Of a stretch of DNA of 64,000 nucleotides, positions 19,346-28,111 are shown piece after piece; within the stretch, counting starts at the first letter, position 1; each line of letters begins with the position of its first letter. The position numbers were made by a program, and so were the translations under genes. Below the pieces are notes generated by a model, which saw nothing but the letters and a program-made list of their open reading frames with translations, did no database searches and had not been told where the DNA came from. Source of the stretch: Gemmatimonadota bacterium (lineage in GTDB: Bacteria; Gemmatimonadota; Gemmatimonadetes; Longimicrobiales; Gaopeijiaceae); the NCBI GenBank assembly GCA_016873995.1, contig VGVR01000009.1, forward strand, positions 30,321 to 94,320. The letters are read 5' to 3'.

Positions 19346-20407
19346 TCAATCCATCAGCCAGCGCGAGATCACCGCGCCGCGCCAAACCGGGGCGACCCCG
19401 CGCTTCTTGCCCTCGGCGAGCATCGCCTCGCCGGCCGCGATGAGGCGCTCCGCTCGCTCGAGGAGTCTAGCTTCGAGCTCGCTGGGGTCGGTTCCGAGGT
19501 CTTCCACGGCTGCGTCGTAGAGGCGGTGCGCGAGCTCGACCATGGCGTTCAGCTCCTCCTCGGTGACACCACCGGGCAGGATCACCGCCTTCAGTGCGGA
19601 CCAGTGCGCGTGCTCGGCGAAATGGATCGTCCGAGCCCAGTTCCCGTTCGCGAGTGCCTGGTCGTCCTTCTCCAGCATGTGGCGGGCGTGCCAGAGCCAC
19701 CGATTCTGGTGCTCCCGGACGTCAGTCGCGGCGACCGGGCGGACCGGTATGCTGTCGCCGGCGACCAGACGCGTCGCCAGCGCGACCGCCGTGTGGGCGA
19801 GCGACACCGCCAGGCGCGCGCGCTCGGGCGCGATGTGGCGCCGATGGTGGCGCGCGCTCTGCTCGCCGAGGAGTGCGATCTCGGCGGCACGCACGTACTC
19901 GCCTGCGCCTAACTGCGCGCGGGCCTCGGCGGCGAGCCTCGAGAGCTTCTCCGCTAGGCCGTCGGCGTCGTCGAAATCCTCGCCGTCTTCTGCGGCCGAC
20001 AGCGCGAGCTCCTCGAGGTGTTCCACCAGGGCGGTGACTCCTTCGACGCCGCGCGTGGCGTAGATGGCGCGAGCGAGGAGACGCCGCGCCTCGCGCGCCT
20101 CGTCGAGGGCCCGTCGCCGGTCTCCGGTCCGAAGCGCCTCGGTCGCCGACGCCAGTCGGGCTCCTGCCTGTCCGCTCAGGCCCCGTCCTGCGAGGACGCC
20201 CCCCATGCCGAAGTTCGCGGCGAGATAGTTGGAGGCGTCGCCCAGCTCGACCACGTCGAGCGCACCGGGCTCGCCGAGGATGGCCAGCTCGGCCTCCTCG
20301 TCCACGCCCAGGGTGTCGAGGGCCAGCTGAGTGCCACTCTCGTCGCAAGCCGCGAGGGCGAATAGGCCCAGAAGGGTTGCGGTCCAGTGCGGTCTGATCT
20401 TCCTCAT
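19346..20407 (-). CDS. helical lipoprotein of unknown function
   Basis: This 353-residue protein starts with a lipoprotein signal ending in LAAC (Cys21). The mature protein is almost entirely alpha-helical and Ala/Glu/Arg-rich, with repeated His-containing segments (ARHHRRHIAPERARLAV, EHQNRWLWHARHMLEKDD, TIHFAEHAHWSALKAV). The regularly spaced His and Glu residues look like metal- or haem-binding helices, but no family is recognised. It is divergent from tdh across 183 bases. A perfect hairpin follows its stop codon. Confidence 0.72.
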   Translation of the reverse strand: MRKIRPHWTATLLGLFALAACDESGTQLALDTLGVDEEAELAILGEPGALDVVELGDASNYLAANFGMGGVLAGRGLSGQAGARLASATEALRTGDRRRALDEAREARRLLARAIYATRGVEGVTALVEHLEELALSAAEDGEDFDDADGLAEKLSRLAAEARAQLGAGEYVRAAEIALLGEQSARHHRRHIAPERARLAVSLAHTAVALATRLVAGDSIPVRPVAATDVREHQNRWLWHARHMLEKDDQALANGNWARTIHFAEHAHWSALKAVILPGGVTEEELNAMVELAHRLYDAAVEDLGTDPSELEARLLERAERLIAAGEAMLAEGKKRGVAPVWRGAVISRWLMD

Positions 20408-20590
20408 CGTCTTCTCCCTCTGGCCGGACAAGGCCGGGCGCGGTGAATTCCGAGAGATAGACGGTGGGAAGGGCGAAAAGGTAACGCGATGCGTCCCGTC
20501 CGCGGGCGGTCGCGAAGGGCCGGCGCGCGGGGGTACTCGCCGCGCTACATTGCGCCGTCCCATTCTCCGAACGAGCTCCGGATCCCTTTC

Positions 20591-21532
20591 ATGAAGCGCA
20601 TCCTCGTCACCGGCGCAGGCGGCCAGATCGGCTCCTGGCTCGTGCCCGAACTTCGGGAGATCTACGGCGCGTCCAAGGTGCTCGCGACGGATCTGCGGCA
20701 CCCGAAGGCCGAGCTGGTCGACGCCGGGCCGTTTCAGCTCGTCGACGCCACCAACCCCAAGGCGGTGGGGCAGGCCGCGATGCGGCACGGGGCCGACACG
20801 ATCTTCCACCTTGCCGCCATCCTCTCCGCGGTGGGCGAGCGCGACCCGCGCGTCGCCTGGCACGTGAACATGACGAGCCTGGAGGCGGCGCTCGAGGTCG
20901 CGCGCGAACAGAAGTGCGCGCTCTTCGTGCCGAGCTCCATCGGTGCGTTCGGGTCGAGCACACCCAAGGATCCGACGCCGCAGGACACGGTCATGCGCCC
21001 CGAGACCATGTACGGCATCACCAAGCTGGCGGGTGAGTTGCTCTGCGACTACTACCACGCACACTTCGGCGTCGACACGCGGGGGATCCGCTTCCCGGGC
21101 ATCGTATCCTACGGCGCGCCGCCAGGGGGCGGCACCACCGACTGGGCCGTCGACATCTTCCACAAGGCGGTGCGCCACGGCCGTTACACCTGCTTCCTGC
21201 GCGGAGACAGCCAGGTCGACTTCATGTACATGCCGGACGCGGTGAGCGCAGCGATCCAGCTCATGGAAGCCGACGCCGCCCGGCTCGTGCACCGGAACGC
21301 CTTCAATGTGACGGCGATGCAGCTCACGCCCGAGAAGTTGGCCGCCGAGATCCGCAAGCACGTTCCCGGGTTCGCGATCTCCTACGAGGTCGACCCCGTC
21401 CGGCAAGCGATCGCGGACTCGTGGCCGCGTCGCATCGACGACAGTGCGGCCCGTGCGGAGTGGGGGTGGAAGCCGGTCTACGACGCCGCGGCAATGACGA
21501 CCGACATGCTGGGGCACGTCCGGACCGCCTGA
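20591..21532 (+). CDS. L-threonine 3-dehydrogenase, SDR type
   Basis: This 313-residue extended short-chain dehydrogenase has an N-terminal GAGGQIGS NAD-binding motif (residues 8-15), a Ser in VPSSIGAFG and the catalytic YGITK. It matches the UDP-glucose-epimerase-like L-threonine dehydrogenases (TPRDTVMRPETMYGITKLAGE-type region, GIRFPGIVSY). The next gene encodes the second enzyme of the same pathway, which strongly supports this role over a sugar epimerase: threonine is oxidised to 2-amino-3-oxobutyrate. The ATG at 20591 sits just before the Rossmann fold. Eleven bases separate it from kbl. Confidence 0.85.
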   Translation: MKRILVTGAGGQIGSWLVPELREIYGASKVLATDLRHPKAELVDAGPFQLVDATNPKAVGQAAMRHGADTIFHLAAILSAVGERDPRVAWHVNMTSLEAALEVAREQKCALFVPSSIGAFGSSTPKDPTPQDTVMRPETMYGITKLAGELLCDYYHAHFGVDTRGIRFPGIVSYGAPPGGGTTDWAVDIFHKAVRHGRYTCFLRGDSQVDFMYMPDAVSAAIQLMEADAARLVHRNAFNVTAMQLTPEKLAAEIRKHVPGFAISYEVDPVRQAIADSWPRRIDDSAARAEWGWKPVYDAAAMTTDMLGHVRTA

Positions 21533-21543
21533 GGGGCACGCCC

Positions 21544-22764
21544 ATGCCGATCGACCGACTCCGCGGCCTGCTCGCCTCGCACGTGCGCGCACTCGAGGAC
21601 GCCGGCACCGCGAAGGGTGCCGAGAAGGTCGTCGTGTCCGTGAAGCCCGCGGCCGGCGGCCGCGGGCCGCGCTTCCTGCTTCGCGGGCAGGGCGACCGCG
21701 AGTTCATCCGCATGAACTCGAACTCGTACCTGGGCATGGGACTTCGCCCCGAGGTGATCCACGCGGAGGAGGAGGCCACGCGCGCCTTCGGTGCGGGTCC
21801 TGGTGCGGTACGCTTCATCTCGGGGACGTATCGGGCGCATCTCGACCTGGAGCAGGAGCTCGCCCGCTTCCATCGCCGTCAGGAGGCGATGCTCTTCTCG
21901 TCGGCGTACGGGGCGGTGATCTCGACCATCACGCCGCTGGTCTCGCCGGAGACGGTCCTGATCTCGGACGAGCTCAATCACAACTGCATCATCAACGCGA
22001 TGGGCCTGGCCCGTCCGGCGGGGAAGGCAGTCTACAAGCACAACGACGTGGCCGGGCTCGACGCCGCGCTCGCCGAGTGGAAGGGCAAGGCGAAGCGGGC
22101 GCTCGTCGTCACCGACGGGATCTTCTCCATGCGCGGCGATCACGCACCGCTCGCGGAGATCATGGAGGTGTGCGCGCGCTACGACTCCGACTTCCCGGAG
22201 AACGTCGTCTGCATCGCGGACGATTCCCACGGGGTGGGGGCGTTCGGAGCCACGGGGCGGGGTACCGAGGAGTACACCGGCGCGCGCGTGGACATCCTGG
22301 TGGGAACGCTGGGCAAGGCGTTCGGCGTGAACGGCGGCTACGTCGCCGCCGACACGGCGGTCGTCCGCTTCCTGCGCGAGTCGTCGCAGATGTACATCTA
22401 CTCGAACCCGATCACGGTCGGCGAAGCCGCTGCGGCGCTCGCCGCGGTCCGCATCGTCGCCGGTCCGGAGGGGGCGACGCTCCTCGACCGCTTGCGCGCG
22501 CTCACGCGTCGCTTCGAGACGGGCCTCGGACGCATCGGCATCGAGACGATCCCGGGCGAGCACCCCGTCGTGCCGCTCATGATCCGCGACACGCAGCGCA
22601 CGCGCGACCTGGTGCGCTACCTCTTCGAGCGGGGCGTGCTGGTGACGGGGCTCGCCTATCCGGTCGTGCCCAAGGGAGACGAGGAGATCAGGACGCAGAT
22701 CAACGCCGATCACACCGAGGGCGACATCGACACGGTGCTCGGATTCCTGGAGGCCTACGCATGA
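21544..22764 (+). CDS. kbl: glycine C-acetyltransferase (2-amino-3-ketobutyrate CoA ligase)
   Basis: This 406-residue PLP enzyme of the alpha-oxoamine synthase family has Lys258 in GTLGKAFGVNGG as the cofactor Schiff base, DDSHGVGAFG as the PLP-binding Asp region, and NSYLGMG near the N-terminus. Family members include Kbl, BioF, HemA and Spt; the upstream threonine dehydrogenase makes Kbl the best assignment, cleaving 2-amino-3-oxobutyrate with CoA to glycine and acetyl-CoA. The TGA overlaps the start of the transporter gene (ATGA), which suggests one operon. Confidence 0.87.
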   Translation: MPIDRLRGLLASHVRALEDAGTAKGAEKVVVSVKPAAGGRGPRFLLRGQGDREFIRMNSNSYLGMGLRPEVIHAEEEATRAFGAGPGAVRFISGTYRAHLDLEQELARFHRRQEAMLFSSAYGAVISTITPLVSPETVLISDELNHNCIINAMGLARPAGKAVYKHNDVAGLDAALAEWKGKAKRALVVTDGIFSMRGDHAPLAEIMEVCARYDSDFPENVVCIADDSHGVGAFGATGRGTEEYTGARVDILVGTLGKAFGVNGGYVAADTAVVRFLRESSQMYIYSNPITVGEAAAALAAVRIVAGPEGATLLDRLRALTRRFETGLGRIGIETIPGEHPVVPLMIRDTQRTRDLVRYLFERGVLVTGLAYPVVPKGDEEIRTQINADHTEGDIDTVLGFLEAYA

Positions 22765-24065
22765 GCGATGCTGCGCAGTCCGCGGGCACCGGGGGCGCGC
22801 CCTCGGCTGGTGGGGGGGCCTCGCGTCCCCCGAGCTTCCTCAAACTGGCCGGCCCGGGGCTCGTCGTGGCGGCCGCCGGAATCGGCTCGGGCGACGTGGT
22901 GGCGGCATCGGTGGCGGGTGCGCGCTACGGCCTGCTCCTGCTCTGGGCGCTCGTGCTCGGCGCCTTCTTCAAGTTCGTGCTCACCGAGGGAATCGCGCGC
23001 TGGCAGCTGGCCACGGGCCTCACGGCCCTCGAGGGGTGGGCAGCCTATCTGCCGGCGTGGGTCAGGGTCTACTTCGCCGTCTACGTGCTGTTCTGGACCG
23101 TCGCGGTGACCGCGGCGCTCACGAACGCCACGGGCCTGGGCATGGCGAACCTCACGGGGGGTGCGCTGCCGCAGTCGTGGGGGGCCGTCCTGCACAGCCT
23201 GGTCGGCGGCGCGTTCGTGCTGCTGGGAGGATACGCCCGCTTCGAGACGCTGGTGAAGGCGCTGGTCGCGATCATGGGCTTCGCCATCCTGGCCTGCGCG
23301 GCGCTCACCTTCAACGACCCCGTCGGCGTGCTGAGCGGCACGTTCGTGCCGCGCGTGCCGGAAGGCGGCGGGCTCTACGTGCTGTCCGTGATCGGCGGCA
23401 TCGGCGGGTCGATCACCATGCTCTCCTACAACTACTGGATGCGCGAAGAGCGCATCGAAGGAGAGCAACAGCTGGGCTACGTGCGCGGCGACGTGGCAAT
23501 CGCGTACGTGTTCACCGCGCTCTTCGGCATGTCGATCCTGCTCATCGCCAATCAGGCGTTCTTCGTCCCGGGCGTCGCGCTCACCGATGCCCAAGCGGTC
23601 CCTCTGATGGCCGAGACGCTCGGCTCGATCCTCGGCCCGTTCGGCAGGTGGGCCTACTCGGTCGGGTTCTGGGCCGCCGTGTTCGCGTCGCTGCTCGGCG
23701 TCTGGCAGAGCGTGCCGTACCTCTACGCCGACTTCTACGGCATCGTGAAGAAGCTCTCGCCGGCCGAGCGCGAGGAAGTCGTGAAGGTCACCAGCAAGCC
23801 GTACCGGCTCGCCCTGCTCTGGGTCTCGCTCGTCCCGATTCCGTTCGCGTTCACGGGGAGGCCCATCGCCGTGATCGTGACGTACACGATCGTGGGCAGC
23901 CTCTTCGTGCCTTTCCTGGCGGCTACACTTCTCTACTTGAACAACCGCGTGCCATGGACGAGCGGCGTGCCGCGCAACCATTGGGCGACCAACGCGCTCC
24001 TCGTCGTGATCCTCGCGCTCTTCCTCGTGGTCGGCGCGCAGGAGGTCGTGAACGCGATACGGTGA
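22761..24065 (+). CDS. divergent Nramp-family membrane transporter
   Basis: This 434-residue protein has about eleven hydrophobic segments after a Gly/Ala/Ser-rich N-terminal tail. The overall pattern (PGLVVAAAGIGSGDVVAA in the first helix, GGIGGSITMLSYNYWMREE in the sixth) is Nramp-like, but the metal-binding DPGN of helix 1 is GSGD and the MPH of helix 6 is absent. Classical Mn/Fe transport is therefore doubtful; magnesium, another cation or a small molecule is possible. It is translationally coupled to kbl by ATGA, which hints at a link to threonine or glycine use. A 34-bp duplication covers its stop codon. Confidence 0.78.
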   Translation: MSDAAQSAGTGGAPSAGGGASRPPSFLKLAGPGLVVAAAGIGSGDVVAASVAGARYGLLLLWALVLGAFFKFVLTEGIARWQLATGLTALEGWAAYLPAWVRVYFAVYVLFWTVAVTAALTNATGLGMANLTGGALPQSWGAVLHSLVGGAFVLLGGYARFETLVKALVAIMGFAILACAALTFNDPVGVLSGTFVPRVPEGGGLYVLSVIGGIGGSITMLSYNYWMREERIEGEQQLGYVRGDVAIAYVFTALFGMSILLIANQAFFVPGVALTDAQAVPLMAETLGSILGPFGRWAYSVGFWAAVFASLLGVWQSVPYLYADFYGIVKKLSPAEREEVVKVTSKPYRLALLWVSLVPIPFAFTGRPIAVIVTYTIVGSLFVPFLAATLLYLNNRVPWTSGVPRNHWATNALLVVILALFLVVGAQEVVNAIR

Positions 24066-24108
24066 GGTCGCGCGGGAGGTCGTGAACGCGATACGGTGAG
24101 GTCGCGCG
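24041..24108. repeat. 34-bp perfect tandem duplication over the transporter stop codon
   Basis: Two exact 34-base copies (24041-24074 and 24075-24108) lie head to tail, followed by the first four bases of a third. The unit includes the last codons and the TGA of the transporter gene; 34 is not a multiple of three, so the second copy is untranslated. It looks like a recent slippage or template-switch event. Confidence 0.9.
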
Positions 24109-24144
24109 GGAGCCGGGCGGCGCGCAAAGCCCGGGCTCGTCAGC

Positions 24145-24969
24145 TCAGTGGCTCATCGTCCAGAGTAAGACGTTGATCACGACCGCATACGCCGAGGGCG
24201 AGAACGTGTAGAAGTAGTCACTCGAGTAGTTCTCGCGCTCCCAGCCGTCCGAGATGTCGGTGTTGTGCGTGATGAGCACGAGGATACGACCGGTCTCGTC
24301 GGACATGGTCCACATCGAGGCGTGCTCGCTGTCGCGGCCGAGCTCCGAGGTGGAGCCGCCGCTCCCGCGCCACGAGTTGGCCGAGGGGATCTGCGGGACC
24401 TCCGGGATGATGTAGAGCTGGTTGAAGAGCGGATGCTCCTCGTCGATCTCCACCAGCGGGAACTCGGGGAGCACAAGCTGGATCTCCGAGGAGAAGTGAC
24501 TCCAGCCGGAGCTTCCCCAGAAGTCGTCCGCCCAGAAGAAGCCGCCTTTGAGCAGGTAGTCGCGCAGGATGGCTGCGTCGTCGGCATTGAACCCTAGCTC
24601 GCCGACGTCCGTCGCCATGAGCATCGGGCACTCGTACAGCTCGGGCTCACCCATGGTGAGCACCGCAAAGCCCTCCTCGCCGTACGACCAGCGAGATACG
24701 CGCAGCTTCGTGAGCTGGGGGAGGCGAACCATCAGGTTACGGTCCGCATCCGGGAAGTCGGTCGTCCAACCGTTGCCGGAGCCGTCCCGCCGCACGGACG
24801 CATACGCCAATCGGCAGTACGTGAACGAGCCTGAAACGTCGGGGAGCCCGTCGCCGGGCCGTACGCGTGTGTTGCTCCTGCCGAAACCGAAGCGCTGTGC
24901 GTCGACCGGGGCCGCGACGCTCGCGAGGAGCGTCAGCGCGACCGCCGTCACGTGCAGGGTTCGGAGCAT
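24145..24969 (-). CDS. exported DUF4159 protein
   Basis: This 274-residue protein has a signal peptide (about residues 1-24, ending VDAQ). The mature region matches DUF4159: FTYCRLAYASVRRDGSG, LLKGGFFWADDFWG, EEHPLFNQLY and a C-terminal transmembrane-like SAYAVVINVLLW. DUF4159 has a glutamine-amidotransferase-like fold related to ThuA-type trehalose-utilisation proteins, usually lacking the nucleophile; no catalytic Cys is evident here. The biological role is unknown. It is convergent with the Nramp-like gene. Confidence 0.8.
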   Translation of the reverse strand: MLRTLHVTAVALTLLASVAAPVDAQRFGFGRSNTRVRPGDGLPDVSGSFTYCRLAYASVRRDGSGNGWTTDFPDADRNLMVRLPQLTKLRVSRWSYGEEGFAVLTMGEPELYECPMLMATDVGELGFNADDAAILRDYLLKGGFFWADDFWGSSGWSHFSSEIQLVLPEFPLVEIDEEHPLFNQLYIIPEVPQIPSANSWRGSGGSTSELGRDSEHASMWTMSDETGRILVLITHNTDISDGWERENYSSDYFYTFSPSAYAVVINVLLWTMSH

Positions 24970-25057
24970 GGGCCCTCGCGGGTGGACGTGCTACCATGTC
25001 ACAATGCGGACGACCGGCCGTTCGCGCCACCCGACATGCAGACGAGGCCCCACTTCG

Positions 25058-25906
25058 ATGCGACGCGTCCTGCTCACACTGGCGTTGGCCCTGGGGCCGC
25101 AGGGCGCTGCAGAAGCGCAGCTGCTGGCGGCCCGTGACAACCCGATCGCCTACGGGCACCACCACGTCAATGCCTCGAACGTGGAGGCGCACAAGCGCTT
25201 CTGGATCGACGCGCTGGGGGGCAGTCCGCTGCGCATCCTTTCCTCGCCGGCCGAAGTGGTGTCGTTCCCGAACGTGCTCGTGTTCCTGACCGCGCGCGCG
25301 CCGACAGGCGGCACCCGCGGGACCATCGTCAATCACGTCGGCTTCGAGACGCGCGACATCCGCGCCGCTGTCGCGACGCTGCGAGCGGCAGGCTATCCGA
25401 TGATCACGCGCGAGGAGCTGCCGGCCGTGTACGAGGTGAACGACGACCTGGGCCAGCGACCGGGCGGGAACGTGATCGCGTTCGTGCTGGGGCCGGACGA
25501 GACCAAAGTCGAGCTGATCGAGAACACGTCGATTCCGTTCCCGATTCAGCTGCACCACATCCACTGGTCGACGCAGGACGGCGAGGCGATGCGAGCGTGG
25601 TACGTCGAGCGCTTCGGCGCCGTGCCCGGTGAGCGCATCGGCCAGCCGGCGGCCGACCTGCCGGGCGTCAACCTCACGTTCGCGCCGTCAGCCGCGCCGG
25701 TGGTTCCCACGCGCGGCCGCTCGCTCGATCACATCGGCTTCGAGGTGCGCGGCCTGGAGGCGTTCGTCCGCCGCCTGGAGGCGAGCGGCGTGACCATGGA
25801 TCGCGGCTACACTCCGGTGCCGGCGCTGGGCATTGCGGTGGCGTTCTTGACCGACCCCTGGGGCACCTACGTCGAGCTGACCGAAGGGCTCGCCGCGGTG
25901 CCGTAG
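25058..25906 (+). CDS. exported two-domain VOC (glyoxalase-like) protein
   Basis: The protein has 282 residues. A signal peptide (about residues 1-21, AAEAQ) precedes two glyoxalase/bleomycin-resistance-like modules, the first from GHHHVNASN to KVELIEN and the second from LHHIHWST to TYVELTEGL. The His residues in HHHVN and HHIHW and the Glu residues in VELIEN and VELTEG are placed as metal ligands of the VOC superfamily. The substrate cannot be told. Export is unusual for glyoxalases but common in secreted VOC proteins of this kind. The ATG at 25058 was selected by the signal peptide. Confidence 0.78.
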   Translation: MRRVLLTLALALGPQGAAEAQLLAARDNPIAYGHHHVNASNVEAHKRFWIDALGGSPLRILSSPAEVVSFPNVLVFLTARAPTGGTRGTIVNHVGFETRDIRAAVATLRAAGYPMITREELPAVYEVNDDLGQRPGGNVIAFVLGPDETKVELIENTSIPFPIQLHHIHWSTQDGEAMRAWYVERFGAVPGERIGQPAADLPGVNLTFAPSAAPVVPTRGRSLDHIGFEVRGLEAFVRRLEASGVTMDRGYTPVPALGIAVAFLTDPWGTYVELTEGLAAVP

Positions 25907-26004
25907 AGCGAGCAGGGCGCTGGGCGCGCCCCGCCGTTCAGCACGCCCGAGCAGCCCGCAGGGCGCGTCGCTCGTTCTTGGGGGACCGCGGCCCCAGCGA
26001 TCTG

Positions 26005-26580
26005 CTACGGGGCCCGGAAGAGGTTCGCCAACGGGATCTCCAGCGTCGGTCCGCCGGCGACGGGCGTCCACAGCAGCGCATCGGAAGTCGTGTACACGAC
26101 CGCCTCCGTCGCTCCATCCGCGAGCTTCCACATCTCGATGGTCCCCGCATCGACGTCGACCACCCAATACTCGCCGACGCCGAAGAGTCGATACCGGTCG
26201 AGCTTGATGCCGCGGTCCCGCGCCGCGGTGGAGGGTGAGAGCAACTCCATCACAAGATCAGGAGGGCCCTCGACGCCGCGACTCGAGACGATGGCCTCGC
26301 GGCCCCGCCGCACGAACACGAAGTCCGGCTCGAATTAGTCGCCCTCGCCGAAGAGCACGTCGAGCGTTGCGAAGGGCTCCCCGAGCTGATGCGTCTCGAC
26401 AAACGGGAACAGCAGCGCGGCCAGACGCGCGGCGATTCGCTGGTGGCGCGTGCCCGGCGACGCGGTCACGACCAGCTCGTCGTCGATGACCTCGTAGCGG
26501 TACCCGCTGCCGTCCCCGACCATGGGGAGGCGGGCGTACTCCTCGTAGGTCCATCGGCGTCGCGCGCGGTTCGCTTCCAT
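26005..26580 (-). pseudogene. Uma2-family (DUF820) nuclease-like gene with an in-frame TAA
   Basis: A frame of 192 codons encodes a complete Uma2/DUF820 protein: RRWTYEEYARLP, YRYEVIDDELVVTASP, GEGD, PDFVFVRRGRE, GPPDLVMELLSPSTAARD and KLDRYRLFGVGEYWVVD. The restriction-like acidic residues and the Lys are present. Codon 82 is TAA (26335-26337) where family members have Tyr (GEGDY). The frame is the same on both sides, so one substitution explains the interruption. The second half alone has an internal ATG (26319) but no full active site. GGAGGAGAAGG precedes the start at 26580. Uma2 genes are often multicopy and of unknown role. Confidence 0.85.
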
Positions 26581-26673
26581 GGCATCCTTCTCCTCCGCGC
26601 AAGTTAGTCGTCGGCTGAGGAGGCACAACGATGCTGCCCCGGTCGGGGCGCGCGGATGGCTGGATGGGTCGTC

Positions 26674-27807
26674 TTACCGCGAAGCCCTGCAGCTCACCGC
26701 GATCGTGCTCCAGTCGGCGTCCAACGCGATCGGCGTCGAGGGCGCGGAAGCTTCGCTCGCCAGCTCGGACAGCGCCGCCCGGCGGTCCTCCGTGGCAGGG
26801 TGCGTCGAGAAGTAGGTGAGTGCTGGAGAGGTCGAGCCGACTTCGGCTTCCAGGGTCTCGAAGAAGGTGATCATGCCCGCGGTGTCGATCCCGGCTGCGA
26901 GCAGAAGGCCCATGCCCTCGCGGTCGGCCTCGGACTCGTCGCGGCGGGCGTAGCGGAGCGCGCCCATCGTACCGGCCATGGCCGCGGCCCCGCCGGCGCT
27001 CCCGCCCAGGACGGAGATGGCCGCCTGGAGCGGCAGGGCGCGCGCGAGCGCCCGGGTGCCGTGGCGGAGCTGCACGTGCTGCATCTCGTGCGCGAGCACT
27101 CCCGCCAGCTCTTCGGGGGTCGCGCTGTTCTCGAGCAATCCGCGCATGACCAGGATGCGACCGCCGGGCGCGGCGAACGCGTTCACGAGCGTGTCGTCCA
27201 CGACGCTGACACGGAACTCGTAGGGTGAGGCGGGCAGCGACGCCGCGAGCCGGCTCACGATCCCCTCCACCGCACTCACTACCGCAGGATCGTCGCACAC
27301 TGCGTCCGCCGGCGCGAGCTCGTCGGCCACCGCGTTGCCGAGGTCGACCTCCCATGCCACGGGCACCCTCAACGCGAGCAGCCCGCCGATCGCGGGGAGG
27401 ACCCAGAAGTAGGACGCGAGCACGGCGGCGATCGTCCCCGCGATCCAGTAGGGGGCACGCGACGGGTGTGCCGAGCGCGCATAGGGAGCTGTTCCGTCTT
27501 CAGCCCGCGCCGCTGATGGCTGACGCGCCGACCGCGACAACGCAGCCCCCGGCGCCAGCCGCCGCACGGAGTCCAAGAACGCGCGATCCTCGATGAGGAG
27601 GGCCTCGCCGGTTCCCGGGAGCTCGATCCGCACGGTCTCACCCGCCTGGAGCCCCTGGGTGAGGCGGACGTCCGCATACCCCCAACGTGTATCCAGTCCC
27701 TCGGGATGATGGAGGCGGAGGTACTCGCGCTCGATCGTCACCGTGACGGGCGTGCCCTCGGGCGTCCGCTCGCCGAGATGGAGGCCGGTCCAGGTTTCGC
27801 GGGTCAT
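26674..27807 (-). CDS. M48-family zinc metalloprotease, membrane-anchored
   Basis: This 377-residue protein has an N-terminal cytoplasmic beta-type domain (residues 1-115), one transmembrane helix (about 121-145) and an M48 peptidase domain. His240-Glu241-x-x-His244 in AHEMQHVQ is the zinc site, and Glu in RRDESEADREG is the third ligand. NAFAAPGGRILV is another M48 signature. Such proteases resemble BepA/LoiP or Oma1-type quality-control enzymes, here probably in the inner membrane facing the periplasm. It stands 93 bases upstream of the Uma2 gene on the same strand. Confidence 0.85.
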   Translation of the reverse strand: MTRETWTGLHLGERTPEGTPVTVTIEREYLRLHHPEGLDTRWGYADVRLTQGLQAGETVRIELPGTGEALLIEDRAFLDSVRRLAPGAALSRSARQPSAARAEDGTAPYARSAHPSRAPYWIAGTIAAVLASYFWVLPAIGGLLALRVPVAWEVDLGNAVADELAPADAVCDDPAVVSAVEGIVSRLAASLPASPYEFRVSVVDDTLVNAFAAPGGRILVMRGLLENSATPEELAGVLAHEMQHVQLRHGTRALARALPLQAAISVLGGSAGGAAAMAGTMGALRYARRDESEADREGMGLLLAAGIDTAGMITFFETLEAEVGSTSPALTYFSTHPATEDRRAALSELASEASAPSTPIALDADWSTIAVSCRASR

Positions 27808-28111
27808 GGGTTCGAGAACGGATTCGAGACCTTCACGCCGGCCAGGTGGTCGCGCACCACCGCGGAGACCGATGTATCCAGCTTCGCCGCGCGGACTCGC
27901 GCCATCCGGTACACGCCATCGTCCACGGAAACTGCGCTAATCTCCATTCGCACAGTGTCGCAGGCGCTGTTCGGTTCATCAAGGCCGCAGAGCGGCGGAT
28001 TCCATCACGAACGCAGAACCGGTCGGCTCCCTCCGCCACCTCCCGTTGCCCCACCGCCCCCCCGACGGCATCCTACGCCCCACACCCAACACCCGACCGG
28101 AGGTCCTGGTC
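27808..28111. other. divergent intergenic region
   Basis: About 304 bases lie between the starts of the M48 protease gene (left) and the M20-type hydrolase gene (right). I see no gene, hairpin or repeat here. It presumably contains both promoters, but no clear -35/-10 pair can be singled out. Confidence 0.5.

Noticed and set aside
25915..25931. Terminator after the VOC gene
   Set aside because: A 6-bp GGGCGC/GCGCCC stem exists but is weak for this GC content and has no T tract.
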